Of a stretch of 64,000 nt of DNA, positions 22,890-30,127 are shown in pieces. This DNA is from Streptomyces sp. NBC_01428. GTDB lineage: Bacteria; Actinomycetota; Actinomycetes; Streptomycetales; Streptomycetaceae. A model generated the notes under the pieces. The model was given only the letters and a program-made list of their open reading frames with translations, did not search any database and had not been told where the DNA came from. Position numbers and translations under genes: made by a program. Within the stretch, counting starts at the first letter, position 1. Every line of letters begins with the position of its first letter. The stretch spans positions 6,510,001-6,574,000 of the forward strand of contig NZ_CP109499.1 of the NCBI RefSeq assembly GCF_036231965.1, read 5' to 3'.

Positions 22890-23486
22890 TCAACGGCCGG
22901 TCGGCGGGGCGAACTTGTAGCCGACGCGACGCACCGTCTGGATGGACTGCCGGTGCTGCGCCCCGAGCTTGCGGCGCAGTCGCGCGACATGGACGTCGAC
23001 GGTCCGGCCGTCGCCCACGTGCCCGTACCCCCACACCGTGGAGACGAGCTGGTCGCGGGTGTGCACCCGGTGCGGGTGCTGGACGAGGTGCGCGAGCAGC
23101 TCGAACTCCAGATAGGTGAGGTCCAGGATCCGTCCGTCGACCTCGGCGGTGCGCTGCACGGTGTCGATGCGCACCAGCGGGTCACCGGCGCCCGTGCCGG
23201 TGAGCGACGGTCCGTCGCCGTCCGGTGCCGTCCGGTCCGGTACGGCCACAGGCAGCAGGGGCTGCTGGTCGGCCGGTACGAGGACCAGGTAGCCGATCAT
23301 CGGCGGCTGCCCCGGCAGGACGGGCAGGGTGTGCGGGGGAGCGGGCAGCCAGGTGGCGCCCGGCGGGAGGAAACCGGAGACGTCGACCACCTCGTCCCGG
23401 TCGACGGCACGCAGTCGGTGCCGTCCCGGGGAGGTCGAGGGGGTGGGAGCCGTCGCTACGGAGGAGAAGGAACGAGTGGTCGCCAT
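22890..23486 (-). CDS. glnRII: OmpR-type winged-helix regulator, GlnRII
   Basis: A 198-residue regulator. The C-terminal 95 residues are a clear OmpR/PhoB winged helix: LDLTYLEFELLAHLVQHP, TRDQLVSTVWGYG and DVHVARLRRKLG, ending VRRVGYKF. The first 95 residues are not a normal receiver domain; I see no phosphoacceptor Asp motif. Sequence type and position, four genes from glnII and beside the same two-component pair, match GlnRII of S. coelicolor (from memory), which binds glutamine synthetase and ammonium-transporter promoters. The start is ATG 23486. A candidate leader peptide gene ends 117 bases upstream. Confidence 0.75.
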   Translation of the reverse strand: MATTRSFSSVATAPTPSTSPGRHRLRAVDRDEVVDVSGFLPPGATWLPAPPHTLPVLPGQPPMIGYLVLVPADQQPLLPVAVPDRTAPDGDGPSLTGTGAGDPLVRIDTVQRTAEVDGRILDLTYLEFELLAHLVQHPHRVHTRDQLVSTVWGYGHVGDGRTVDVHVARLRRKLGAQHRQSIQTVRRVGYKFAPPTGR

Positions 23487-23602
23487 GAGAGGTCAGCTCT
23501 TTCGCGCGAGAAGTCCGTCGGGTGGCCGACGACCGCGAGTCGGTGACCGGGTCGTCGAGGACGTACGTCGTGCGCGCTGGCCGAAGGCCGGGGTGTACGG
23601 CT

Positions 23603-23725
23603 TTAGAGGGCCGGCGCGTTCGTCGCGCGGCAACACACCCGGTCGAAGTCGTGGTGCTGACGGGAAGGCCAGAAGGGCTCGAGGTCGTGGCGACCTGTCG
23701 CGACGCACTTCTGATGGCTGGCCAT
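23603..23725 (-). CDS. Candidate leader peptide upstream of glnRII
   Basis: A 40-codon ORF ending 117 bases before glnRII on the same strand. Its C-terminal half, SRQHHDFDRVCCRA, resembles the SRRHVD(L/F)xRV signature of the short actinobacterial leader peptides often found upstream of sulfur-assimilation genes. It also has a Cys-Cys pair, like polycysteine leaders. The ATG at 23725 has a G-rich stretch one base before it, so the true start may differ. The rest of 23487-23814 holds no other gene I can support. Translation is unproven. Confidence 0.45.
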   Translation of the reverse strand: MASHQKCVATGRHDLEPFWPSRQHHDFDRVCCRATNAPAL

Positions 23726-23814
23726 GCCCCCATTGAAGCAGAAGGCGGAGCGCGGCAGCAGAGCCCTTCCACGGACCGGACGCATCCTTGGCGTGAACGT
23801 GACGCAGGGAGCCC

Positions 23815-24744
23815 CTATCCGACCAGGCGCTTGTGCCACGTCAGACCGGTGACATGGACGGCGCTGTCCGGGGAGCCGTCCCACTGGGCGGACAGGCCCG
23901 CCGCCTCCAGTGCCGTGACGACCTCACGGCCGACGGACGCCGTGGTCGCGGCCGAGCCGTCGAACCCGCCGTAGAGCAGCATCAGTCCGTGGCCCGCCGC
24001 GGCGCCCTCCGTGCACTGGGAGTGGAAGAAGACGAAGCCGCGTGACCCCTCACCGCGCTCGGCCCCTATCTCGGTGGTGCCGCAGGTACGGCAACAGGTG
24101 AAGTTCTCCCGGGCGGTGATGCCGCCCGCGTCGAGGGCCTCGAAGACCTCGGTGAGACGCTCCGGGTCCGTCACCCCTTCCCAGAGCGCCTGTTCGGCCA
24201 GCCGTTCCGTCCACAGCCGGTCGACCAGTTCGCGGGCCTGGGCCCGGGAGACCGGCCGGTGGTCGCCGTCGACCAGATACTCCTCGGCGTCCTCGGTGAG
24301 CCGGGCCCGGTCGTCGTACCCGCAGCGCAGCAGCTCCCTGATCCGTGGCTCGATCTCGCCCCGTACGTCCGCCGGCAGTTCCGGGACGTCCTGCGGGGCG
24401 TCGTGGCCGAGCGGCTCCCACGCGAGGCCCGCGTCCCAGCCGTCCTCGCCCCGGGCCCAGCCCACCAGGGCGTCGGCCACCCGGTCGGCGTCGCCCGCGT
24501 CCAGCGTCGTGCCGAAGAAGCGGGCGCGGCTCTCGCGATGCTCCAGGCGGTAGTCCCCGCCCCCCTCGTGCCACACCTGCGCGAAGACGTCCGGCAGGTC
24601 CGGTATCCGGTTCAGGACCAGGAAGCGGTCGCCCGCGCCGCCGATCCCGCGCACCAGCGTCCGCAGCGTGTCCGCCGGAAGCCGCTGGTGGCTCCGTCCG
24701 TTCTCCGTCCTGACCTTGACGGCGAGCTGTTCGTCGTTCCCCAT
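23815..24744 (-). CDS. DUF6891-type conserved protein
   Basis: A 309-residue soluble, acidic protein of unknown function. The N-terminal 120 residues form a mixed alpha/beta domain (LRTLVRGIGGAGDRFLVLNR). The C-terminal part resembles DUF6891: it has a Cys cluster (FTCCRTCGTTEIG) and an aromatic FVFFHSQCTEG segment, followed by LMLLYGGFDG. The Cys pairs could bind zinc, but this is not shown. It lies downstream of glnII on the same strand, separated by a strong hairpin. ATG 24744 is the only convincing start. Confidence 0.75.
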   Translation of the reverse strand: MGNDEQLAVKVRTENGRSHQRLPADTLRTLVRGIGGAGDRFLVLNRIPDLPDVFAQVWHEGGGDYRLEHRESRARFFGTTLDAGDADRVADALVGWARGEDGWDAGLAWEPLGHDAPQDVPELPADVRGEIEPRIRELLRCGYDDRARLTEDAEEYLVDGDHRPVSRAQARELVDRLWTERLAEQALWEGVTDPERLTEVFEALDAGGITARENFTCCRTCGTTEIGAERGEGSRGFVFFHSQCTEGAAAGHGLMLLYGGFDGSAATTASVGREVVTALEAAGLSAQWDGSPDSAVHVTGLTWHKRLVG

Positions 24745-24799
24745 GGGGCAACTCTGGCACGCCCCACCGACAACGCCCCGGCCGGTCCGGGGGACGCGG

Positions 24800-24832
24800 A
24801 AGGGGCGCCCGCCGGTCCGGCGGGCGCCCCTT
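24800..24832 (-). terminator. Hairpin terminator after glnII
   Basis: AAGGGGCGCCCGCCG (24800-24814) pairs perfectly with 24818-24832 over 15 bp with loop GTC, 18 bases past the glnII stop. The terminal AA on the plus strand gives a short TT on the glnII transcript. Confidence 0.85.
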
Positions 24833-24849
24833 CACGGGTGTGCGGTGGA

Positions 24850-25878
24850 TCAGACCTGGCCGGCCTTCTCCAGGGCGCTGCAGCAGGTGTCGACGATCAG
24901 GCGCGTCACGACGTACGGGTCGACGTTGGCGTTGGGACGGCGGTCCTCGATGTAGCCCTTGCCGTCCTTCTCGACCTGCCACGGGATGCGGACCGAGGCG
25001 CCGCGGTTGGAGACACCGTAGGAGTACTCGTTCCACGGGGCGGTCTCGTGCAGGCCCGTCAGGCGGTCGTCGATGCCGGCGCCGTAGTTCTTGACGTGGT
25101 CCATGGGCTTCGAGCCCTCGCCCAGCGACTCGCACGCGGTGATGATCGCGTCGTAGCCCTCGCGCATCGCCTTCGTGGAGAAGTTGGTGTGCGCGCCGGC
25201 GCCGTTCCAGTCGCCCTTCACCGGCTTCGGGTCGAGCGTCGCGGAGACACCGAAGTCCTCGGCGGTGCGGTACAGCAGCCAACGGGCCACCCACAGCTGG
25301 TCCGAGACCTCCAGCGGCGCCAGCGGGCCGACCTGGAACTCCCACTGGCCGGGCATGACCTCGGCGTTGATGCCGGAGATGCCGAGGCCCGCCTTCAGAC
25401 AGTTCTCCAGGTGCGCCTCGACGACGTCACGGCCGAAGATCTCGTCCGAGCCGACACCGCAGTAGTAGCCGCCCTGCGCGGCCGGGAAGCCGCCCTCGGG
25501 GAAGCCGAGCGGGCGCGTGCCCTTGAAGAACGTGTACTCCTGCTCGATGCCGAAGATCGACTCCTGGGCGGCGAACTTCTCGGAGACCTCGGTGAGCGCG
25601 GCACGGGTGTTGGACTCGTGCGGCGTCATGTCGATGTTCAGGACCTCGCACATGACGAGGACGTCGTCGCCGCCGCGGATCGGGTCCGGGTAGGTGGCCA
25701 CCGGCTTGAGTACGCGGTCGGAGGCGTGGCCCTCGGCCTGGTTCGTGGAGGAACCGTCGAAGCCCCAGATCGGCAGCTCCGCGCCCTTGGCGTCGTCGCC
25801 CAGGATCTTCGTCTTGGAACGGAGCTTGGCCGTCGGCTCGGTGCCGTCGATCCAGATGTACTCAGCCTTGAAGGTCAC
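24850..25878 (-). CDS. glnII: Glutamine synthetase II (GlnII)
   Basis: A 342-residue eukaryotic-type glutamine synthetase that makes glutamine from glutamate, ammonia and ATP in the cytoplasm. It starts TFKAEYIWIDGTEPTAKLRS. It shows PIWGFDGSSTNQAEG (beta-grasp and active-site loop), GFPEGGFPAAQGGYYCGVG and NGAGAHTNFSTKAMR. It is much shorter than GlnA and lacks its adenylylation loop. GTG 25878 is preferred over ATG 25887 because AAGGA lies 8 bases before the GTG but directly abuts the ATG. A four-element GlnR box lies about 100 bases upstream, so expression should rise under nitrogen limitation. Confidence 0.95.
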   Translation of the reverse strand: MTFKAEYIWIDGTEPTAKLRSKTKILGDDAKGAELPIWGFDGSSTNQAEGHASDRVLKPVATYPDPIRGGDDVLVMCEVLNIDMTPHESNTRAALTEVSEKFAAQESIFGIEQEYTFFKGTRPLGFPEGGFPAAQGGYYCGVGSDEIFGRDVVEAHLENCLKAGLGISGINAEVMPGQWEFQVGPLAPLEVSDQLWVARWLLYRTAEDFGVSATLDPKPVKGDWNGAGAHTNFSTKAMREGYDAIITACESLGEGSKPMDHVKNYGAGIDDRLTGLHETAPWNEYSYGVSNRGASVRIPWQVEKDGKGYIEDRRPNANVDPYVVTRLIVDTCCSALEKAGQV

Positions 25879-25979
25879 GGGCCACATCCTTCGGGGTGTG
25901 TCTTGAGGCGCACTTGCGGGTGCTGCGGCGCTGCGGCACCGGGACGCCGCTGGGATGCCCGGCAGCCTGTCAACCGGCG

Positions 25980-26017
25980 ATTTCCCGGTCGTTGCCCGAA
26001 GGTGAACCCCGTGTTAC
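25980..26017 (-). promoter_or_regulatory. GlnR box of the glnII promoter
   Basis: Read on the minus strand: GTAAC-6-TTCAC-6-GCAAC-6-GAAAT. The 5-6-5-6-5-6-5 spacing is exactly the a1-b1-a2-b2 pattern known for GlnR sites in Streptomyces (gTnAC-n6-GaAAC repeated). It lies 102-139 bases before the GlnII start. The rest of 25879-26291 holds this promoter and a terminator for the next gene; no ORF is convincing. Confidence 0.88.
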
Positions 26018-26214
26018 CCGGCCTGTGTGTGCCCCGTCTCACGCGGGCCGCCCCACTGCCCGTGTCCGCGCGACGGCGTTCGCGACCGCGATCCGCCGGC
26101 CCGCCGCCGGGCCCGGTCCGGCGCGCCCCGGTCCGCGGCCGGCTCGTATGCGATGGGCGTGAAGTCGATACGGGCGATGTGATGCGGTTGCGCCCCGGTT
26201 GCCTGAGCGTGCGA

Positions 26215-26260
26215 AGGCCCTGTCCCCACCGGTCCGGAGGAACCGGCGGGGACAGGGCCT
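26215..26260 (-). terminator. Hairpin terminator after the double-psi-barrel protein gene
   Basis: AGGCCCTGTCCCC (26215-26227) pairs perfectly with GGGGACAGGGCCT (26248-26260) over 13 bp. An inner CCGGT/ACCGG stem lies in the loop. It lies 32 bases past the stop of the secreted protein gene. Confidence 0.82.
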
Positions 26261-26291
26261 CGACCCGTTGCGTCCGCTACCCGGGCGGGTG

Positions 26292-26978
26292 CTAGCCCAC
26301 CTTCTCGATGCGGGCCTTGCGGATCAGGAACTTGCCGGGTTCCCTGACCTGTTCGAAGGCCGCGTTGTTCAGCAGCACACAGCTTCCGGAGACCGAGGTG
26401 ACCTCCACGGTCGTGGACTTGTTGTTGTCCAGGTTGGTGACCTTCAGCTTCGTCCCGGCCGGGAACTGGTTGCTGGACGCGGCCGGTGCGCCGCCCTCGC
26501 CGGAGAGCGTGACCGTCGAACCGGTGCAGACCTGCTGCCCGGTGGCGGCGCCCGCTCCCGCGTTGTCCGCGGGCGCGGTCTGCGCCGGGTCCGCCTGCGC
26601 CGGAGCGGAGGGGGCGGGCGCGGCCTCGGCCGGCGCGGACCCGCCCGGCTGCGGTGCGGTCTGGGAGTCCTGAGCCGACTCCCCGACCTCGCAGCCTGAC
26701 GCCTCCTGCTGAACCTTGATCTGCGCGATGACGGCATCGCGGTTGGCGATCCTGGCCTCCGACTGCGCGTCGGGGGCGGCCCGCTGGTCCGCGATGAACT
26801 TCTGGTTGTTGCCGAGCGCGGTGGCGAGACCCTTGCAGACCGTCGAGGTCTGCGCGTTCTGCACCGACGCGGCGTTCGAGGTGGCGGCGAGGGCGAACGC
26901 CCCGCCCCCGGCCACGAGCGCCGCGCCGGTCAGCAGAGCGATCTTCTTCTTGGTGCTGAGCGTTCTCCTACGCGACAT
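26292..26978 (-). CDS. Secreted protein with C-terminal double-psi beta-barrel
   Basis: A 228-residue secreted protein. The signal peptide covers about 1-36 (STKKKIALLTGAALVAGGGA, cleavage near SNA|AS). A Cys-bounded helical segment follows (TVCKGLATAL to ASGCEVG, about 46-97), then an Ala/Pro/Gln linker (about 105-145). The last 80 residues resemble the RlpA/expansin-type barrel: FPAGTKLKVTNLDNNKSTTV and EVTSVSGSCVLLNNAAF. Such domains act on or bind wall polysaccharide. The catalytic Asp of active RlpA is not obvious: the usual DxG position reads VSG. GGAGG precedes ATG 26978. Confidence 0.78.
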   Translation of the reverse strand: MSRRRTLSTKKKIALLTGAALVAGGGAFALAATSNAASVQNAQTSTVCKGLATALGNNQKFIADQRAAPDAQSEARIANRDAVIAQIKVQQEASGCEVGESAQDSQTAPQPGGSAPAEAAPAPSAPAQADPAQTAPADNAGAGAATGQQVCTGSTVTLSGEGGAPAASSNQFPAGTKLKVTNLDNNKSTTVEVTSVSGSCVLLNNAAFEQVREPGKFLIRKARIEKVG

Positions 26979-27105
26979 GCGCGCCTCCAGTGCGGGGGGA
27001 GCGTTACGCCGCTATGTACGGGATACCGAACGGAGTTGCTCAACGGTGACAGCGGCCTCGTAAGTAACCTGGATCACAGGGGAGTTGGGGGAGATGCCGG
27101 ACCGT

Positions 27106-27122
27106 GGGGGTCGAACACCCCC
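27106..27122 (-). terminator. Short hairpin after the ArsC-like gene
   Basis: GGGGGT and ACCCCC pair over 6 bp with loop CGAAC, 62 bases past the stop of the ArsC-like gene. It is a weak terminator candidate. Between it and the gene lies a 24-bp direct repeat. Confidence 0.35.
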
Positions 27123-27143
27123 TCGGTGCGGCTCCGTTGGACG

Positions 27144-27197
27144 GTCGCCCCCGGTCCTCTCACGGCCGTCGCCCCCGGTCCGCTCACGGCTGTCGCC
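27144..27197. repeat. 24-bp direct repeat spanning the ArsC-like stop
   Basis: Units at 27144-27167 and 27168-27191 differ at two positions, and a 6-base partial third copy follows. The second unit contains the stop codon of the ArsC-like gene (27184-27186), so the gene end has been duplicated downstream in tandem. Confidence 0.75.
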
Positions 27198-27552
27198 GGG
27201 ACAGCGCCTCCCGTACCGCCTCGTCCGTGCGGGCGACGACAGCCGTCCCGTCGTCCGCCGTGATGATCGGCCGCTGGATCAGCTCCGGATGCTCGCCGAG
27301 CGCGATGATCCAGCGGTCCCGCGAACCGGCGTCCCGCGCCCACTCCCGGAGTCCCAGTTCCTCGGCCGCGGCCTCCTGGGTCCGCGTGATGTCCCACGGT
27401 TCGAGTCCGAGACGGTCGAGCACGTCGCGGATCTCGTCCGCGCGCGGCACGTCCTCCAGGTAGCGGCGGACGGTGTAGTCGGCGCCTTCCGCGTCGAGCA
27501 GGCCCACCGCGCCGCGGCACTTCGAACAGGCCGGGTTGATCCAGATCTCCAT
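27184..27552 (-). CDS. ArsC/Spx-family thioredoxin-fold protein
   Basis: A 122-residue thioredoxin-fold protein. The N-terminal motif NPACSKCRG holds a CxxC pair, and IQRPIITADDGTAVVAR holds the conserved R-P-I-(I/V) substrate loop of arsenate-reductase/Spx proteins. True ArsC needs a Cys at the first position of this motif and an Arg in the RP loop, and both are present. There are no arsenite pump or ars regulator genes nearby, so arsenate reduction is only possible; redox regulation is the alternative. ATG 27552 begins the fold (MEIWINPACSKC); longer frames have no support. Confidence 0.8.
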   Translation of the reverse strand: MEIWINPACSKCRGAVGLLDAEGADYTVRRYLEDVPRADEIRDVLDRLGLEPWDITRTQEAAAEELGLREWARDAGSRDRWIIALGEHPELIQRPIITADDGTAVVARTDEAVREALSRRQP

Positions 27553-27761
27553 ACGGCACACGCCACCCGGTGTTCGATTTTCTGCCACCTCACGCGTCAC
27601 TCTCGGATCGGGGGTGGAACGGCGTCAATTCCCTTTCTCACCTGGTGCTTTGGTGTCCGTCCGGGCTCCCTGAATGTCAGTGCGGCGCAGTAGACTGGTA
27701 GCAGTGTTCGAGGATCACGCCGGGCGGTCCGGCGGGGTCCTGACGCGACAGGAGGATGCTC

Positions 27762-28070
27762 GTGCCCGCTGCCGCACTGAAGCCGCTGCCCACCCAGTCC
27801 ACCGCGAAGAGGCCCGTCCAGCTGGACCTGCCGTACGAGCCCGTGGAGAAGCGCCCGCTCCCGCCGGGCCGCCCCCGCGACTGGTACGTCACGCACAACC
27901 GCCGGCTCAAGGCGATGCGCCTGGCCATCGCCCTGCTCGACTCCGGTGTGTACGTGCCGAACCAGGCACGCAACGAGACGATCCACGGCGCCGCCCGGCT
28001 CATCGGCGTGCACCCGCCGTCGGACACCACGTGCCACATGGTGCGCGCGCTGATGAGGTACGCGCGCTGA
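27762..28070 (+). CDS. Conserved small hypothetical protein
   Basis: A 102-residue basic cytoplasmic protein that I do not recognise. It has a Pro-rich N-terminus (LDLPYEPVEKRPLPPGRP) and a conserved-looking core (RDWYVTHNRRLKAMRLAIAL, then NQARNETIHGAARLIGVHPP) that is probably helical. GGAGG at 27751-27755 abuts an ATG at 27756 but is 6 bases from GTG 27762, so the GTG is chosen. It diverges from the ArsC-like gene and converges on the winged-helix gene. Confidence 0.7.
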   Translation: MPAAALKPLPTQSTAKRPVQLDLPYEPVEKRPLPPGRPRDWYVTHNRRLKAMRLAIALLDSGVYVPNQARNETIHGAARLIGVHPPSDTTCHMVRALMRYAR

Positions 28071-28148
28071 CGCGTCCCACCCGCTGAGGGGCCGGGCACA
28101 CCGGGCGAAGACCGCCGGGCACCCCCGTCGCACGACGAGGGCGCCCGG

Positions 28149-28192
28149 CACCGGTTGGCCCGCACCGGTTGGCCCGGCACCGGTGCCGGGCC
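28149..28192. terminator. GCACCGG repeats and 22-nt perfect palindrome
   Basis: GGCACCGGTT, GCACCGGTT and GGCACCGGT occur in series, and 28171-28192 is a perfect 22-nt palindrome (GGCCCGGCACC and its complement). It lies between convergent genes and probably terminates both. The palindrome has no loop, so only part of it can pair as RNA. Confidence 0.6.
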
Positions 28193-28215
28193 GCCCGGCG
28201 CGGCCGCCCTTCTCC

Positions 28216-29412
28216 TCAGCCCGCGGCCAACTCCCTCTCCAGGGGCGTCCGGAAGCGCGGGGTGACGCGGGTCGTGCCCACCCATCGTTGGAGGCGTTCG
28301 GCCTCCGCGGTGATCGCGGTGCGGGCGTCGCGGCCCACGTCCTTCGGCGCGAGCAGCCGCCAGACGATCTCGCCGTCGGGTCGCTGTGCCCAGCCGCCGA
28401 CCACCCGGCCGTCCCACCACACCGTCGGCCCGACGTTGCCGCTGCCGTCGAACAGGGCGGGCCGCAGGGACGGGTCGAGATACCAGTCGCGCTCCTGGCG
28501 GCTCATCGGCGTCGGGTCGAGGCCGGGCAGCAGCGCGGCCCAGGGTTCGGCGGGCCCGTCGACCGGCTCCTCGTCCCCGGGCGCCACATAGGCGGTGACC
28601 CCGTCGTCGAGCGAGACGGCGACCGCCCCGATCGCGGTCAGCGTCCGCCGTACGTCCGTGACCTTCCAGCCCGTCCACCACTTGAGGTCGGCCTCCGTGG
28701 CGGGCCCGCACGCGGTGAGCCAGCGGCCCAGCAGCTCGGATCTGGCCTCGGCGGGCGGGAGTTCGGGGTGCGGCGGTGCCACCGCCCAGCGGAACTGGCT
28801 CGACGTCCAGGAACCCAGCGGACGCCCCCGCACCACCCGGCCCTCGACGCCCAGCACCCGCATCAGCCGGGACGACACGGTCTGCGGAGTCTCGTAGCTC
28901 TTGCCGGCGCCGTAGACGAACTGCTCCTTCAACCGCGGCTCGTCCCGGGTGAGTTCGTTCACCGTGGCCTGGCCGCGGCGGGCCAGCGCCGCGAGCGCCG
29001 ACTCCTCGACCAGGGTGAGCCACTCCTCGGTCAGCCGCCCGTCGCTGCCGGTGGCCACGTCCTTGACGAGCCCGGCCCGCGCCTTCGCCGCGATGTCCAG
29101 CCCGGTCGAGGCGTGCACCACGGCCGCGAGCGCGGTGGGGAACACGAACACCGTGTGCCGCATGCCGTGCATCCGGACGAGCGTCCGGTCCTCGTACAGG
29201 GCCCGGTCGACCTCCGCGACCGTCACCCCGGCGTCCACGAGCCGCGCGCCGACCGCCAGGTACACCGTCGCCGGATCGGTCCCGTGCAGCGCGACCAGCG
29301 CGTCCGCGACCTCCTCGGGCCGCGCCGCCCGCGCGGACGGCGCGAGCCGATGCCGCAGCCCCAGCCGTGCCCGCCGCTCCGCCACCCCGATGTGCCGTGG
29401 TTTCCCCGTCAC
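28216..29412 (-). CDS. Winged-helix DNA-binding protein (HTH_42 / AlkZ-like)
   Basis: A 398-residue protein of the PF06224 type, three tandem winged-helix units. Visible features are RHRLAPSARAARPEEVADAL at the start, LVALHGTDPATVYLAVGARL (about 40-60), RMHGMRHTVFVFP (about 80-92) and VVGGWAQRPDGEIVWRLL near the end. Relatives include AlkZ, a glycosylase that unhooks DNA crosslinks. I could not identify its catalytic QxQ/QxD motif with confidence, so the DNA-repair role is only possible. The GTG at 29412 follows GGAGG. It stands alone. Confidence 0.75.
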   Translation of the reverse strand: MTGKPRHIGVAERRARLGLRHRLAPSARAARPEEVADALVALHGTDPATVYLAVGARLVDAGVTVAEVDRALYEDRTLVRMHGMRHTVFVFPTALAAVVHASTGLDIAAKARAGLVKDVATGSDGRLTEEWLTLVEESALAALARRGQATVNELTRDEPRLKEQFVYGAGKSYETPQTVSSRLMRVLGVEGRVVRGRPLGSWTSSQFRWAVAPPHPELPPAEARSELLGRWLTACGPATEADLKWWTGWKVTDVRRTLTAIGAVAVSLDDGVTAYVAPGDEEPVDGPAEPWAALLPGLDPTPMSRQERDWYLDPSLRPALFDGSGNVGPTVWWDGRVVGGWAQRPDGEIVWRLLAPKDVGRDARTAITAEAERLQRWVGTTRVTPRFRTPLERELAAG

Positions 29413-29594
29413 GCCGCCTCCGCTCCCGACCCCTGGCCCTCGTGGCGTTCATCCTCCCGGAGGGCCGCCCGGTACGGGGCGCGGCTCACCCGTTCGTCCC
29501 ACCCGGGCATGCGGTCGTCCCGCCCGCGGCCTTGACTGGGGCCACCGCCAGGAGCGGAGCCCGGAGGAGAGCCAGGACCACAACAGGAGACGCG

Positions 29595-30122
29595 ATGCAG
29601 AGCAACGGCGCACGAGGACCGGTCCGGCTGATCCTGGCCGCGGCCGCGGTGGTGTCGCTGGCCGCGTCGCTGACCGCCTGCTCCGACGACAGCAGCCCCT
29701 CCGACGCGGCCTCCCAGGCCGCCTCCGCCGCCTCCAGAGCCGCTTCGGCGGCGTCCCGGGCCGCGTCCGCCGCCACCCAGGCCGGCGACTCGCTCGCCTC
29801 CGCGACCGCCGAGGCCGGCCGGAAGTTCGACGAGTTCAAGAACGGCGCGGACGCCAAGGACGAGGTGAAGACCGACGGCTCCGCGAACGCCGACTCGGAC
29901 GGCCGCGCCACCGTGAAGGTGACCGCGTCCAACCCGACCTCCTCGGCACGGTCGTACGTCGTCCAGGTCGACTTCCGCGACACCGGCGGCAACCTCCTCG
30001 ACACCACCGTCGTGACCGTCGACGACGTCGCGGCGAACGGGTCCAAGGACGCGACCACCCGCAGCAACCGCGGTCTCACCGGCGACGTCGACGCCACCGT
30101 CGCCCGCGCCGTGCGGCACTGA
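29595..30122 (+). CDS. Lipoprotein with Ala-rich helix and FxLYD-like domain
   Basis: A 175-residue lipoprotein. The signal peptide ends in a lipobox (SLTACSDD, Cys about 29). Residues about 38-65 are a repetitive helix of ASRAA units (QAASAASRAASAASRAASAA). The C-terminal 90 residues look like an FxLYD/Ig-like beta domain: ATVKVTASNPTSSARSYVV and VDFRDTGGNLLDTTVVTVDDV. It is membrane-anchored on the outside; the role is unknown. CAGGAG before ATG 29595 supports the start. The DUF2252 gene starts 6 bases after its stop. Confidence 0.82.
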   Translation: MQSNGARGPVRLILAAAAVVSLAASLTACSDDSSPSDAASQAASAASRAASAASRAASAATQAGDSLASATAEAGRKFDEFKNGADAKDEVKTDGSANADSDGRATVKVTASNPTSSARSYVVQVDFRDTGGNLLDTTVVTVDDVAANGSKDATTRSNRGLTGDVDATVARAVRH

Positions 30123-30127
30123 CGGCC

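Noticed and set aside
26979..27074. Possible riboswitch before the double-psi-barrel protein gene
   Set aside because: A GCCGCT/AGCGGC pair can be drawn, but I could not match it to the ydaO (c-di-AMP) or any other riboswitch core, and it is too short to support.
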